Shown here piece after piece: positions 50,043 to 59,559 of a stretch of DNA of 64,000 bases. A model generated the notes under the pieces. The model did no database searches and was not told where the DNA came from. It was given only the letters and a program-made list of their open reading frames with translations. The translations under genes were made by a program, and so were the position numbers. Origin of the DNA: JAUIJL01 sp965366625 (GTDB taxonomy: Bacteria > Acidobacteriota > Thermoanaerobaculia > Multivoradales > J023); the NCBI GenBank assembly GCA_965366625.1, contig CBDUGP010000019.1:1-64000 (forward strand), read 5' to 3'. Within the stretch, counting starts at the first letter, position 1; every line of letters begins with the position of its first letter.

Positions 50043-50064
50043 AAAGGGTCCCGAAGGACCCTTT
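50043..50064. terminator. Terminator between GT4 and the lectin gene
   Basis: AAAGGGTCC-CGAA-GGACCCTTT: a 9-bp perfect stem with a stable tetraloop, A-run on one side and TTT on the other, between two convergent genes. Confidence 0.85.
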
Positions 50065-50100
50065 CGCTCGTTTCATCTCGGGTGATGCAGTCTGTTCAGC

Positions 50101-51294
50101 CTACGGACAAGTCGCGAACGCCTGAGTGTCGGTTATTGCGTCGGCTGAATTGCCCAGCGGGTTGAAATACGTTTCCGTTTGGCCGGTGGCGGTGTCGGTG
50201 ACGTTGATGCTGAATTGCACCGAGGTGGTGGCGGCGAAGAAGACCCAATAGCGTTGGTTGATGCCGCAGCCGTTGAGCACTTTCAGCATGACTTCCCAAT
50301 TGTCGCTCTGGAAGAACCAAAAGATTCCGGAGTCTCCTTGGGATAGGGCGACGCGTCCGTTGCCGGTGACATTCTCAAAGTTCCGCCAGGAGATATCGAC
50401 CCTGAATCGGTTGTTGAGGCAAAGGGATGTGCTGGTGGTGACACAGCTTCCGGTATCGGTGTCGACGTCAAAGAACCAGTTCTGGTTCGAGGTGCCGGAG
50501 CATTGAAAAAGGATGATCGGGGTGAAGTCGGCGGTGTTGGAGCCGAGCACGTCGAGGCATTGGCCGGTATTCCGATGCACTAACCGGAAGTTGTCGGGAA
50601 AGTTGCCCGCGCGTTGCCACAGGGCGTTGGTACCGCCGCAGGCGCCGATTTCCATTTCCACGAAGCCGCTATCACCCACGGAACCCGGGCGTAAGCATTT
50701 GTTGCCGATGCCCCGAAGCTCGTATTCGCCGAAACCGAACGACTCGACGAAAGTCCAATCCTGATTGGGATTGCCCGTGCATTGAAAATAGATCACCGGC
50801 GTGCCGTCGGCGGTATTCGAGCCCAGGACGTCCAGACATTTGCTTCCCAGAGAGGACATGGTGGCGGGTCCGTCTTGATGATTCTTGGTTTGCAGCTCTG
50901 GACTCGGGATCGACGGCAGGGCCTGGGAAGCACGCCAAGTGCCGTCGTCGGACTGCTCGAGGGCGACCACGGCACGTGTGCCGGGTTCCAAGCGCGGGGT
51001 TCCGAGCACGGTCACGTGCTCGCCGTTTGCCCTTTGGCCGCCCGGCAGGCGGACGACCAGCTCGTCGCCTGCAGACAGTTGGCCACGCAGGCCGGCCAAA
51101 ATCCGGAGGTGGACCTCGGTGGTGGGCAGCCCATCGGCGCTCTGCGCCGAGGGCGTGGTGGACAGGACTTCGACTTCAGCGATGGACTTCAAGGTAGCCG
51201 AAGCTTCGGATTCAATCTGATCGGCCGTCGCAGCCGAAACCACGAGCATGGGCAAAAGGCCGAGGAGACAAAAGATGGAGAGACGATTTTTCAT
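50101..51294 (-). CDS. Secreted R-type (ricin B-like) lectin with an extra C-terminal domain
   Basis: 397 residues with a signal peptide (about 1-23, ending SAATADQ). Residues about 25-130 form a beta-rich region with a carbohydrate-binding look. A ricin-B beta-trefoil follows, with repeated KCLDVLGSNTADGTPVIYFQC and QCLDVLGSNTADFTP units (the first split as KCLDVLGSNTADGTP and VIYFQC) and the QxW-type NQDW and NQNW. The final ~100 residues (LCLNNRFRVDISW, GDSGIFWFFQSDNWEVMLK, VLNGCGINQRYWVFFAA) form a separate domain I associate with secreted acidobacterial proteins but cannot name. ATG 51294 begins the signal peptide. It is divergent from the metalloprotease gene, so it may act with it on external glycans. 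Confidence 0.85.
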   Translation of the reverse strand: MKNRLSIFCLLGLLPMLVVSAATADQIESEASATLKSIAEVEVLSTTPSAQSADGLPTTEVHLRILAGLRGQLSAGDELVVRLPGGQRANGEHVTVLGTPRLEPGTRAVVALEQSDDGTWRASQALPSIPSPELQTKNHQDGPATMSSLGSKCLDVLGSNTADGTPVIYFQCTGNPNQDWTFVESFGFGEYELRGIGNKCLRPGSVGDSGFVEMEIGACGGTNALWQRAGNFPDNFRLVHRNTGQCLDVLGSNTADFTPIILFQCSGTSNQNWFFDVDTDTGSCVTTSTSLCLNNRFRVDISWRNFENVTGNGRVALSQGDSGIFWFFQSDNWEVMLKVLNGCGINQRYWVFFAATTSVQFSINVTDTATGQTETYFNPLGNSADAITDTQAFATCP

Positions 51295-51539
51295 GAGATT
51301 CTCGGTGGAGGTCTGTGGAGGTTGTCGGTGTGAGGGGATCTGGGGCCATCTCGCGCAAATCTCTTTGAGGGGGCCACGTTGCGGGGACCACGCTCGGGTA
51401 AACATCAAATTGGAAATAGAGCCGAAGCTCCTTACATCAGAGTATGGGGTTTTGCCCTACTCTGTTTCAGCAAAGATTCAGAGTTTCAACAGAAATCCAG
51501 AACAGTCAACAAAATTTCCTACGGCAATAAGGACGAATC

Positions 51540-53495
51540 ATGCATCACGAAGTTTCATTGCCTTGCCGACGACCGTGCGAACGAAGCCGACGGCCATTCG
51601 TGGGTTTATGGATTCTCTTAGTCTTCGCGGGTGATCTCATGGCCGACGACCCCGCTTCGAGGCCCATCGCCGCTCCGGCCGGGCCCAACCCTTATCTCAG
51701 CTTCCTGCCCGTCGGGGCCGAGCCCAACTACGATGCCTGGCGAGCCTACATGGAACGGGCTTCACGGGAACGATTCGACCGCTTGGCCGGTCCCGGCAAA
51801 GCTCTCGACTTCAATGAGACCGAGCCCAACGATACCTACGGTGAGGCGAATACGATCATTGGGTTCGGAAATGGAGTGGGTGACGATCCGGTGGCGGATA
51901 TCACGGGAGTCTTCGCTGCCGCGGCGGCCCCTTCCCCCCTCGGCCCCTTTGCCGAGGACGACGGCTCCATTCCTCTGGCGACGGAAATTCCCCTGACCGC
52001 CGGACAAGCGGTGGCGATCCAGGGCACGATCGGTGACGGCCCCTTCGGCAGTGGCGGCACCGGATCCGGGGATCTCGACTTCTTCAAGATCTCCGGCGTG
52101 CTCGAAGGCCAAGCCATCGTGGTCGACATCGACACCCCAGTGCCCATGGGCGATCTCGACACCTTCATCGGCCTCTACGATGGCGACGGCAACAGCATCG
52201 CGCTCAATGAAGACGGGGATGCGGCGGTCTCCTTCGACAGCTTCCTGGCCATTCCAGCGCCATACGACAGCGACTATTACGTGTCGGTGGCCGGCTCGCT
52301 TTTCCCCTTCGCCTCGGTGCTCAGCGATCCATTCGACTCGTCCACCGGATTCGGCGTCGGTAGCGAGGGGGATTATTCCTTGATTCTGCGGCTGGAAGAC
52401 GGGGACCACGATTGGTTCAAGGTTGAACTCGAGGTTTGCGACGTGCTCGGTGCGAGCCTGGTGGGCTCGGGAGTCCAACTGCAGTTGATCGATCCCGACG
52501 GCACGACCTTGCGGATCGCCTCCAGCCAAGATCTGAGCTTCTCCTACTCGGATGTATCGCCCTTGCCCGGCGGCGGGCGGGCGGTTTTTGCCCATGTGGC
52601 CACCACGGCCGGCACCTACGGGATCCGGGCCTTGGGAGACGACGGCTCTGCCTACACCTTGGAGCTACGAGCTTTCCGTCAGCCGTTGGAAAGCTCCCTG
52701 TCGCCGCAACGAATCTTCGTGGATTTCGATGGTGCGCTCGTCGACCCGAGCATCTTCGGGTTCCCGCCGGGCGAAGAAGACTTGTCTCCCTTGTCGAGCT
52801 TCCTGGGCAATTGGGGTCTGAGTCCCGGCGATTTGAACCCGGTGATCGACGCGACCTTGGCCACTTTGCGAGAAAACCTGCTGAACGACCCTCGTTTTCA
52901 CGGACCCAATCGCAATGTCTACGTGGAAATCCTAAACAGCCGTGATCACGCGGACCCGGGAGAGTCGTCCGACGTCAGCCGTTTGATCGTCGGCGGTACC
53001 ATTGGTGAGCTGGGCATTCCCACCATCGGCATCGCCCAATCGATCGACGTGGGTAATTTCGACGCCGGTGAAACCGCGGTCATTTTGCTCGATCTGCTCA
53101 GCGGCTCGGAGGTCGAGCCGAATTCTCTAAATTCATTTCCCCGCGCGGACGGCTCGAGCATGGTGGATTTCGTCGGCCGGGCCCTGGGCAACATCGCCGC
53201 CCACGAGGCCGGGCATTATTTGGGCAGCTACCACACCGAGCAAGACAATCCGCTCGCCGGTTTGATGGACCGGGGCGGCAACCTGCCCAACACCCTGGGC
53301 CTCGGGCCCGACGGAATCTACGGCTCGGCCGACGATGTCGATGTGGATTTCGTGGAAGACATGTTCGTGCCCGCCGAACGTTTCGCAGGTTTCGAAGACA
53401 CCTTGACCGTGGTGTCATGTGGCCTGGCAGGAGCCACGGCCATTTTCAACGACGGCTTCGAAAGCGGAGACCTGAGCCGTTGGACGGCTGAGTAA
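51540..53495 (+). CDS. Secreted metzincin-like metalloprotease with PPC-type region and FESGD tag
   Basis: 651 residues. A signal peptide with twin arginines (about 1-36) is followed by DFNETEPNDTYGEAN, the opening typical of bacterial pre-peptidase C-terminal domains, and beta-rich repeats to about residue 350. The catalytic domain contains HEAGHYLGSYH (His555 to His565), a full HExxHxxGxxH zinc motif, with a Met in LAGLMDRG downstream that could be the Met-turn. The last residues carry IFNDGFESGDLSRW. AAGGAC precedes ATG 51540. Family level is uncertain within the metzincins. Target unknown; it is divergent from a secreted lectin. Confidence 0.85.
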   Translation: MHHEVSLPCRRPCERSRRPFVGLWILLVFAGDLMADDPASRPIAAPAGPNPYLSFLPVGAEPNYDAWRAYMERASRERFDRLAGPGKALDFNETEPNDTYGEANTIIGFGNGVGDDPVADITGVFAAAAAPSPLGPFAEDDGSIPLATEIPLTAGQAVAIQGTIGDGPFGSGGTGSGDLDFFKISGVLEGQAIVVDIDTPVPMGDLDTFIGLYDGDGNSIALNEDGDAAVSFDSFLAIPAPYDSDYYVSVAGSLFPFASVLSDPFDSSTGFGVGSEGDYSLILRLEDGDHDWFKVELEVCDVLGASLVGSGVQLQLIDPDGTTLRIASSQDLSFSYSDVSPLPGGGRAVFAHVATTAGTYGIRALGDDGSAYTLELRAFRQPLESSLSPQRIFVDFDGALVDPSIFGFPPGEEDLSPLSSFLGNWGLSPGDLNPVIDATLATLRENLLNDPRFHGPNRNVYVEILNSRDHADPGESSDVSRLIVGGTIGELGIPTIGIAQSIDVGNFDAGETAVILLDLLSGSEVEPNSLNSFPRADGSSMVDFVGRALGNIAAHEAGHYLGSYHTEQDNPLAGLMDRGGNLPNTLGLGPDGIYGSADDVDVDFVEDMFVPAERFAGFEDTLTVVSCGLAGATAIFNDGFESGDLSRWTAE

Positions 53496-53537
53496 TTGAG
53501 GAAGGCGCGTTGGCGTGGCCGGAAATCCGAATCTGGG

Positions 53538-53556
53538 GGCGCGGCTTGCCCGCGCC
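53538..53556. terminator. Possible terminator hairpin
   Basis: GGCGCGG and CCGCGCC flank a 5-base loop between the convergent protease and Mrp genes. No T-run follows on either strand, so function is uncertain. Confidence 0.35.
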
Positions 53557-53564
53557 TGTCTGGA

Positions 53565-55376
53565 TTAGCGCCAGAGGAAAACGAAAGCCAGATAGAACGC
53601 GAGCATGATTGTGGCCCAGCCGGCGATATTGCCGGACGTCCAACTGCGTCCGAACATGCCTTTGGGTCCGGTCCAGCCGTAGAACACGCCGACAATGCCG
53701 AAGAATAGGCTCTTTCCAGCGTCTAAGGACCCTCGCCACAGCTTGCCACCGATCGACTCGACGCCCGATGCGGCCCACGGTAGGAGCTTGCGATAAAGCA
53801 CTTCGGAATCGAGGCTGATCGCTCTTTCGTATCTGGGGAATACGTTGTAGAGGTAGAGCACCAAGAAAGCTAGGCTCGCGAAACAGAGCAAGAGCAACTG
53901 ATCGAGCACATGAGCGACGGTGTAGCTGTGGTATTCCAGCGGGTACGGAGCGATGTGCCGGTAGAAGAGGCCCGGTGCCAGACCCATGAAAATGCACCCT
54001 GCCGCCGTTAAACCCATGGCGATTTGCATGTTGAGCGGAGCCGGCTCCACCCGCAGGCCGCGATCCCTACCGAAGAAGCCATATGCGGGGATCTTGATGC
54101 CGGAATGCTCCATGACCCCGGCGGATGCGAGCATCAGCCCGATGTAGATCCAAAAGAGATGCTCCTCTGCCACAGCGGAAATGGTCAAGGATTTGGAGAC
54201 GAAACCGCTGAAGAGCGGAAATCCGGCAATGGAGAGGGCGCCGACAATACAGAATAGCGCGGTCCATTTCATGGACTTATGCAACCCGCCGAGATCCGTC
54301 ACCTTGCAGCTCTTCGCCCGATAGAGCACCGCGCCCATGCTCATGAACAACAAGCTCTTGTAGAGAATGTGGGCAAAGGCGTGCAACGCGGCACCGTTGA
54401 GGGCCAAGGTGGTGCCGATCCCAATGCCCACACACATAAAGCCGAGCTGGTTGTTGAGGCTGTATGCGAGAGTTTTGCGTAGATCGTTTTCGAGCACCGC
54501 AAAGGGAATCGGGAAGAGGGTCATCACCACGCCGATGTAAATCAAGGCCTCGGTGCCGGCGAACCCCCGAGCCAAGGCGTAAATCGCCATCTTGGTGGTA
54601 AACGTGGAGAGAAAAACCGTGCCTGTGTGGGTTCCCTGGGAGTAGGCATCCTGCAACCAGCTGTGGAGCAGCGGAAACGCGGCCTTGATGCCGAAGGCCA
54701 AGAAAATCAACCACACCCAGAGGGGAGCCTCCGCCAAATTGCCCGTGAAGAGCGGGCCGAAATAGAGCGGATCCGCAATGGAGGCGTCCGTTTGGCGCAA
54801 GAGAATGCCGGCCAACAGGATCACTCCCGAGCCCACCTGGATGATCAGGTAGCGCAAACCGGTGCGGAAAACGACCCCTTCGGGCCGCACGATGCCCGGC
54901 TCGTCCTTCGCCCAGATCAAGAAAACCGAAGCAAAGGCGGTCAGCTCCCAATACACGAAGAGAGTGATCAAATCCCCGGCGAAGACCGCGCCGATCGCCG
55001 CACCGGCATAAATCAGCCCGCCCGCGTGCTCCCATTGCTTGGCGACCCGTTTTCGGATCTCGACCGTGTGCAGGGAGTAAACCGCAGCCAGCAGAACCGC
55101 CACGTGGAAAATGATGCCCCAGACCATGGATAGGTCGTCGATGCGGGTGGGCACCAGCTCCAGGTTGCCGAAAATAATTCGCCGCACGGGCTCCGCCACT
55201 TGCCTGGAAACCAACCACGCCAGGTGAGCAGCGCTGAGCAAAGGCAGCAAGACCATGCCGATCTGGCGGCCGAGCTTGGGTAGGAACGGCAAAAGCAGGG
55301 GGCCGAGCAACAGGGGCAAACCCGGAAGCTGGAGCACGAAGTCCAGAACGGTGCAGCCGAAGAGCGGCTCAGTCAT
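53565..55376 (-). CDS. mrpD: Mrp-type antiporter proton-channel subunit (third D/A-like)
   Basis: A 603-residue membrane protein with about 16 hydrophobic segments, homologous to the NuoL/M/N proton-pumping subunits. The conserved Glu is in VYWELTAFAS, and the channel lysines are in FGIKAAFPLLHSWL and TTKMAIYAL. It is longer than the two other D-like proteins here by about 100 C-terminal residues with extra segments, and may stand in for the N-terminal half of MrpA. Last gene in the cluster, starting within the stop of the small 119-residue gene. Confidence 0.88.
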   Translation of the reverse strand: MTEPLFGCTVLDFVLQLPGLPLLLGPLLLPFLPKLGRQIGMVLLPLLSAAHLAWLVSRQVAEPVRRIIFGNLELVPTRIDDLSMVWGIIFHVAVLLAAVYSLHTVEIRKRVAKQWEHAGGLIYAGAAIGAVFAGDLITLFVYWELTAFASVFLIWAKDEPGIVRPEGVVFRTGLRYLIIQVGSGVILLAGILLRQTDASIADPLYFGPLFTGNLAEAPLWVWLIFLAFGIKAAFPLLHSWLQDAYSQGTHTGTVFLSTFTTKMAIYALARGFAGTEALIYIGVVMTLFPIPFAVLENDLRKTLAYSLNNQLGFMCVGIGIGTTLALNGAALHAFAHILYKSLLFMSMGAVLYRAKSCKVTDLGGLHKSMKWTALFCIVGALSIAGFPLFSGFVSKSLTISAVAEEHLFWIYIGLMLASAGVMEHSGIKIPAYGFFGRDRGLRVEPAPLNMQIAMGLTAAGCIFMGLAPGLFYRHIAPYPLEYHSYTVAHVLDQLLLLCFASLAFLVLYLYNVFPRYERAISLDSEVLYRKLLPWAASGVESIGGKLWRGSLDAGKSLFFGIVGVFYGWTGPKGMFGRSWTSGNIAGWATIMLAFYLAFVFLWR

Positions 55377-55728
55377 CGTTCTCAGCTCCAGAGGAAGGGG
55401 CAGATTCGGCGAGTTCCGGGTCGTAATAGCTTTCCGGCCGACGGACCCAAGGTCCCATTATTCGACCAGCTACAACCAAGACGGTAAAACCCAAGAAACC
55501 CATGAGTTCGAAGAATCCCGGCCATTTTTCGAACGAGAAATGGGCGTGGCTCCAGGCGTCACTAAACAGCAAGAAGAGGATCTTCAACACAAATAAGAAG
55601 CCGCAGAGATAGGAGCCCCGACGCAGCCAAAGGCTCACCGGCCCCAGGCTGCCCAGCTGCTTTTTGGCCAATCGGATCTTGGCTGTTTCTGAGAGCTTGT
55701 GGGCCGCCGGACGTTTCCGCGCCGTCAT
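55369..55728 (-). CDS. Small membrane protein of the Mrp cluster
   Basis: 119 residues with two membrane segments (about 35-55 and 70-92), a basic N-terminus (MTARKRPAAHKL) and an acidic C-terminus. ATG 55728 overlaps the stop of the preceding D subunit by four bases, and its own stop overlaps the next start. The tight fit shows it is a real member of the operon. Not part of the classic seven-subunit Mrp set; function unknown, perhaps an assembly or linking subunit. Confidence 0.75.
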   Translation of the reverse strand: MTARKRPAAHKLSETAKIRLAKKQLGSLGPVSLWLRRGSYLCGFLFVLKILFLLFSDAWSHAHFSFEKWPGFFELMGFLGFTVLVVAGRIMGPWVRRPESYYDPELAESAPSSGAENDD

Positions 55729-57224
55729 GGCGTACCTCCCGTCGTGGTCCAGATACTGCCTAGAAGCCCGGCGAGGGGATCCATGAAGAAGAAGAGGATC
55801 ACACATCCCGCCGCAGTTAAAACCGGGGGTAGAACGCACATCCAGGGCTCGTAAATGGGTTGAGCCTCGGAATCGTCGTGTTCATTCGGCTCGGGGGAGA
55901 GAAAGAAGGCTTTGCCCACCACAGGCATCAAATAACCGATGGCGAGCAGAGAGCTGACCATGTAAAGCGCCAACAAAGGTAGGCGATCCGCTTCTGCCGC
56001 ACCGGAAGCCAAGAACCATTTGCTCCACGCGCCACCCAGCGGCGGAATGCCGATGATCGACAGGGAAGCGACGAAGAAGGCGGCAAAGGTCCAGGGCATT
56101 TTGGGACCCAAGCCGTGCATTTGGCTAATGCGAGTCTTGTGGGCGCCCACATAGACCGCGCCGGCACAGAAAAAGAGCGTGATCTTGCCGAAGGCGTGGG
56201 TGACGATGTGCAGACCGGCACCCACCAGGGCGCTGGGGGTCACCAGGGAAGCTCCCAAAACAATGTAGGCCAGCTGGCTGATGGTGGAATAAGCCAGGCG
56301 TCGCTTGAGATTGTCCTGGGTCAGGGCGACGATCGCTGCGGAGATCAACGTAAAGGCAGCGAGGGCCTGCAGCCAGGTGGACGCTCCGGTGGTCTGCAGC
56401 AGATCGAGGCCGAAAATGTAAATTACGACCTTGGTAATGGTGAAAACGCCGGCTTTGACCACCGCGACCGCGTGGAGAAGGGCAGAAACCGGGGTCGGCG
56501 CGACCATCGCCGCCGGCAACCAGCGATGAAAAGGCATCAACGCGGCTTTGGCGGTGCCCAGCGCGTAGAGGGCCAACAGCCACGGCAAAAGCTTGGAGTC
56601 GATCCGACCGTCGAGAATGCCGCCGACAGTGAATTCGGTGGTGCCGGCGAGGTGTTGGGTCCAGGCCACGGCCAGCAGCAAAAAGGCGATCGACGTGCCC
56701 ATCAACACACCGAGGTAAACCCGGCCCGCCCGCTTCGCCGCTTCGGTGCCACTGTGGGTTACGAGTGGGAAGGTGGAGAGGGTAATGGCCTCGTAGAACA
56801 CGAAGAGGGTGAACATATTGGCCGCGAAGGCGACCCCAAGGGCGCCGAAAATAGCCAGGGCGAAGCAAATGAAAAAGCGGGTTTGGTTGGCCTCGTTGTG
56901 GCCGCGCATATAACCGATGGCGTAAATGGAGGTGATGATCCAAAGCCCGGAGGCCACCAGCGCGAAAATCAAACCCAGCGGCTCGAGTTCAAAGGCTAAA
57001 CGCAGCCCGGGCAAGACCTCCACGAGCTCTACTCGGGGGCGAGCCCCGGCCCGTACGCTCGGCAGCAACACTCCGGCGACACCGGCAAAAACGCCCGAGG
57101 CGCCGACCAATGTGGCGCCTTCACGGAGGTTGGGCCAGCGCCCGAGGGCCGCCACCAGGGCGGCCACCAAAACCGGTCCGCCCAGCAGCCAAAGCAAAGC
57201 GTTCGAAGGGTCTAAAGGGTTCAC
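55725..57224 (-). CDS. mrpD: Mrp-type antiporter subunit D (second copy)
   Basis: 499 residues with 14 hydrophobic segments, of the NuoM/N-like family that conducts protons in Mrp antiporters and complex I. The Glu is in FVFYEAITLSTFPL, and the lysines in GTAKAALMPFHRWL and VVKAGVFTI. GTG start at 57224 overlaps the upstream D gene (GTGA). Confidence 0.9.
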   Translation of the reverse strand: MNPLDPSNALLWLLGGPVLVAALVAALGRWPNLREGATLVGASGVFAGVAGVLLPSVRAGARPRVELVEVLPGLRLAFELEPLGLIFALVASGLWIITSIYAIGYMRGHNEANQTRFFICFALAIFGALGVAFAANMFTLFVFYEAITLSTFPLVTHSGTEAAKRAGRVYLGVLMGTSIAFLLLAVAWTQHLAGTTEFTVGGILDGRIDSKLLPWLLALYALGTAKAALMPFHRWLPAAMVAPTPVSALLHAVAVVKAGVFTITKVVIYIFGLDLLQTTGASTWLQALAAFTLISAAIVALTQDNLKRRLAYSTISQLAYIVLGASLVTPSALVGAGLHIVTHAFGKITLFFCAGAVYVGAHKTRISQMHGLGPKMPWTFAAFFVASLSIIGIPPLGGAWSKWFLASGAAEADRLPLLALYMVSSLLAIGYLMPVVGKAFFLSPEPNEHDDSEAQPIYEPWMCVLPPVLTAAGCVILFFFMDPLAGLLGSIWTTTGGTP

Positions 57225-58720
57225 GGGGAGCCCCCCAGCAGCTCACGTGCGGACCATTCGGCAATGCCCACGGTGCCGTCGGTGAAAATGCCGAAGTAGA
57301 TGCTGGCGCCGATCAAGAACATGGTCGGCAACAGCATCGACCAAGGGGCTTCTTCCCGGCCGACCTCCTCAGGTGGTTCCTGGAAGTAGAAAACCTCCAC
57401 CACCTTCCAGACATAAACTACCGCCAGCAAAGATGCAAGCAACACCAAAAGCGCCACGGGCCAAAGATCTTGTTCGAGAGCCCCTTTGACCAAATACCAC
57501 TTGCTGACGAAGCCGGCGGTCATGGGAACGCCGATCATCGCCAATCCTCCGGCGACGAAAGTCGCGGCGGTCAGCGGCATGCGTTTTCCGAGCCCGCGCA
57601 GGGCGCTCAGCCGGGTTGAGCCGACCCGATAGGCGGCACAAGCCATGACCAAGAACAGTCCACTCTTCATCAAGGCGTGGTTGAAGAGGTGCACGATACC
57701 GCCGGTCAGACCGGTCACCGAAGCGAGGGATAGGCCGAGCACCATATAGCCGATTTGGGAAAGGCTGGAGTAGGCCAAGAGTCGTTTGACGTCGCGTTCG
57801 AAAACCGCCAGGGCAGCGCCTAAGAACATGGCGATCAGCGCTAAAGGCATCAGAACGGAATCGATGTGGAATCGTTCGAAGACCAAATCCGCGCCGAAAA
57901 TTCGATACACGAACCGCGCCATGACGTAAAAAGCCACCTTGGTCGCGGTGGCCGCCAAGAACGCCGTGACCGCAGACGGCGCGAAGGTGTAGGCGTTGGG
58001 CAACCACGCGCCGAGGGGCAGAAGCGCCAATTTGATGCTGGTGCCGATCAGGATGCAGACCAATGCCACCAGCACCGTGCGATCCGCGTCTACCGCCTGC
58101 AAGCGTTGATACAGATCTTGGATATTCAGGGTGCCGGTCACCATGTACAGCAATCCGACACCAAACAGAATAAAAGTTCCGCCGACTGTGCCCATCACCA
58201 AATAGCGAAAAGCGGCGGTCAGCGCCCGTCGGTGGGGGCCCATGGCGATCAGCGCGTAGGTAGCAAGGGACGAGATTTCAAGAAATACGAAGACGTTGAA
58301 CGCATCTCCGGCGCTGGTCATGCCGAGCAAGCCGGTTTCGCAGAGCAGGAAGGCGGCGTAGAGCAGGTAGAGACGGTCCTTTGGGATTTCGTCCTCAAAG
58401 CTGCGTCGGGCCGCCGTCAGAACCACCGCGCTGATGCCGGAGACGATCAATAGCACAAAGGCGTTGACCGGCTCGATCAACAGCTCAATGCCCCAAGGAG
58501 CCTCCCAGCCACCCATGGCGTAGGAAATCAAACCCTGGGCACGCACCGTCTGCAGCAGGGCCAATGAAATGGCGAAGGTGGTCCAAGTCACCACCACCGA
58601 CAAGAACCAGGCCACCGTGCGATGGCGAACCAGCACGCAAACCGGCGCCATGATCATCGGCAAGATGACCTGGAGCGCCGGTAAGTTCTCGCGAATCAGT
58701 TCCCCCAATGGGCTGCTCAA
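57221..58720 (-). CDS. mrpD: Mrp-type antiporter subunit D (first copy)
   Basis: 499 residues with 14 membrane segments. FVFLEISSLATYALIAMG holds the conserved Glu, and IKLALLPLGAWLPNAYTFAP with TKVAFYVM the channel lysines. TTG start at 58720 overlaps the mrpC stop (TTGA). It directly follows the NuoK-like mrpC, as in standard Mrp operons, so it is the most likely true MrpD. Confidence 0.92.
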   Translation of the reverse strand: MSSPLGELIRENLPALQVILPMIMAPVCVLVRHRTVAWFLSVVVTWTTFAISLALLQTVRAQGLISYAMGGWEAPWGIELLIEPVNAFVLLIVSGISAVVLTAARRSFEDEIPKDRLYLLYAAFLLCETGLLGMTSAGDAFNVFVFLEISSLATYALIAMGPHRRALTAAFRYLVMGTVGGTFILFGVGLLYMVTGTLNIQDLYQRLQAVDADRTVLVALVCILIGTSIKLALLPLGAWLPNAYTFAPSAVTAFLAATATKVAFYVMARFVYRIFGADLVFERFHIDSVLMPLALIAMFLGAALAVFERDVKRLLAYSSLSQIGYMVLGLSLASVTGLTGGIVHLFNHALMKSGLFLVMACAAYRVGSTRLSALRGLGKRMPLTAATFVAGGLAMIGVPMTAGFVSKWYLVKGALEQDLWPVALLVLLASLLAVVYVWKVVEVFYFQEPPEEVGREEAPWSMLLPTMFLIGASIYFGIFTDGTVGIAEWSARELLGGSP

Positions 58721-59091
58721 CCCCGCCCCTCCTGGTCTTGAATCTCGTCTTCCTCGATGCTTCCGAATTCTTCGTGAATACGTACGACCAAGGCCAAGGC
58801 CAGGGCCGTGGTGCCGAGTCCCACCACGATCGCCGTCAGCATTAAAACATGGGGCAGTGGGTTGGAATAAACCGTGTCCCGGGCCCCCTCGACAATAATC
58901 GGGGCGGTGCCACCTCTGACTTTAGCCATGGAGATGTAGAACATGATCACGGACATTTGGAAGATGTTCAAGCCGATAATTTTTTTGACCAGATTGCGCT
59001 CTGCGGTGAGCACGTAAAGGCCCATCATCATGAGCACCACCACGGCCCAATAGTTGTAGAGCCCCAAAAAATTGCTGACGATCGTTTCCAT
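58717..59091 (-). CDS. mrpC: Mrp antiporter subunit C (NuoK-like)
   Basis: 124 residues, three membrane segments (about 12-30, 34-55, 76-100), homologous to NuoK. Conserved NLVKKIIGLNIFQMSVIMFY and PHVLMLTAIVVGLGTTALALAL are visible, the latter split here as PLPHVLMLTAIVVG and TALALAL. Lies between mrpB (21-base gap) and the first D subunit. Confidence 0.93.
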   Translation of the reverse strand: METIVSNFLGLYNYWAVVVLMMMGLYVLTAERNLVKKIIGLNIFQMSVIMFYISMAKVRGGTAPIIVEGARDTVYSNPLPHVLMLTAIVVGLGTTALALALVVRIHEEFGSIEEDEIQDQEGRG

Positions 59092-59112
59092 ATCGGGGGA
59101 GCCTCAGGGGCC

Positions 59113-59559
59113 TCAGTCTTCGTGATCGAGACGGCTGGGTCCGCGTAAACCGCGGCCGGCAAAAAGAAAGAAGAGGGTGATCATCACCGCGGTAACCGTG
59201 ATGCCGACCCCGAGCTCCACCCACAGGATGCCCCAATGTTGGCCGTGCACAGGATCGTGGGCGAGCACGTTGTAGTCGAGAAAATGCCCGCCTTTGAGCA
59301 TCGACAGCAGGCCCACCGAGCCGTAGAGCAATACTCCGGCACAAACCCAGGCCTCCATGGTGCGTGGCGAAAAAACTCTTCGTGCTCTTCGGAGACCGAA
59401 AATCAGGGTGTAGAGCACCACCCCGGCGGCAAAGATAACGCCCGCTTGGAATCCACCGCCCGGCCCGTAATCGCCGTGGAATTGCACATAGAGGCCGAAC
59501 ATCAGAATGAACGGGATCAGTGATTTGCCGGAAACGCGGAGGATTTCGTTGTGCTTCAA
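59113..59559 (-). CDS. mrpB: Mrp antiporter subunit B
   Basis: 148 residues with four membrane segments. SLIPFILMFGLYVQFHG and YGPGGGFQAGVIFAAGVVLY carry the hallmark HGDYGPGGGFQAG of MrpB proteins. TTG start at 59559 overlaps the upstream DUF4040 gene stop (TTGA). Confidence 0.94.
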   Translation of the reverse strand: MKHNEILRVSGKSLIPFILMFGLYVQFHGDYGPGGGFQAGVIFAAGVVLYTLIFGLRRARRVFSPRTMEAWVCAGVLLYGSVGLLSMLKGGHFLDYNVLAHDPVHGQHWGILWVELGVGITVTAVMITLFFLFAGRGLRGPSRLDHED

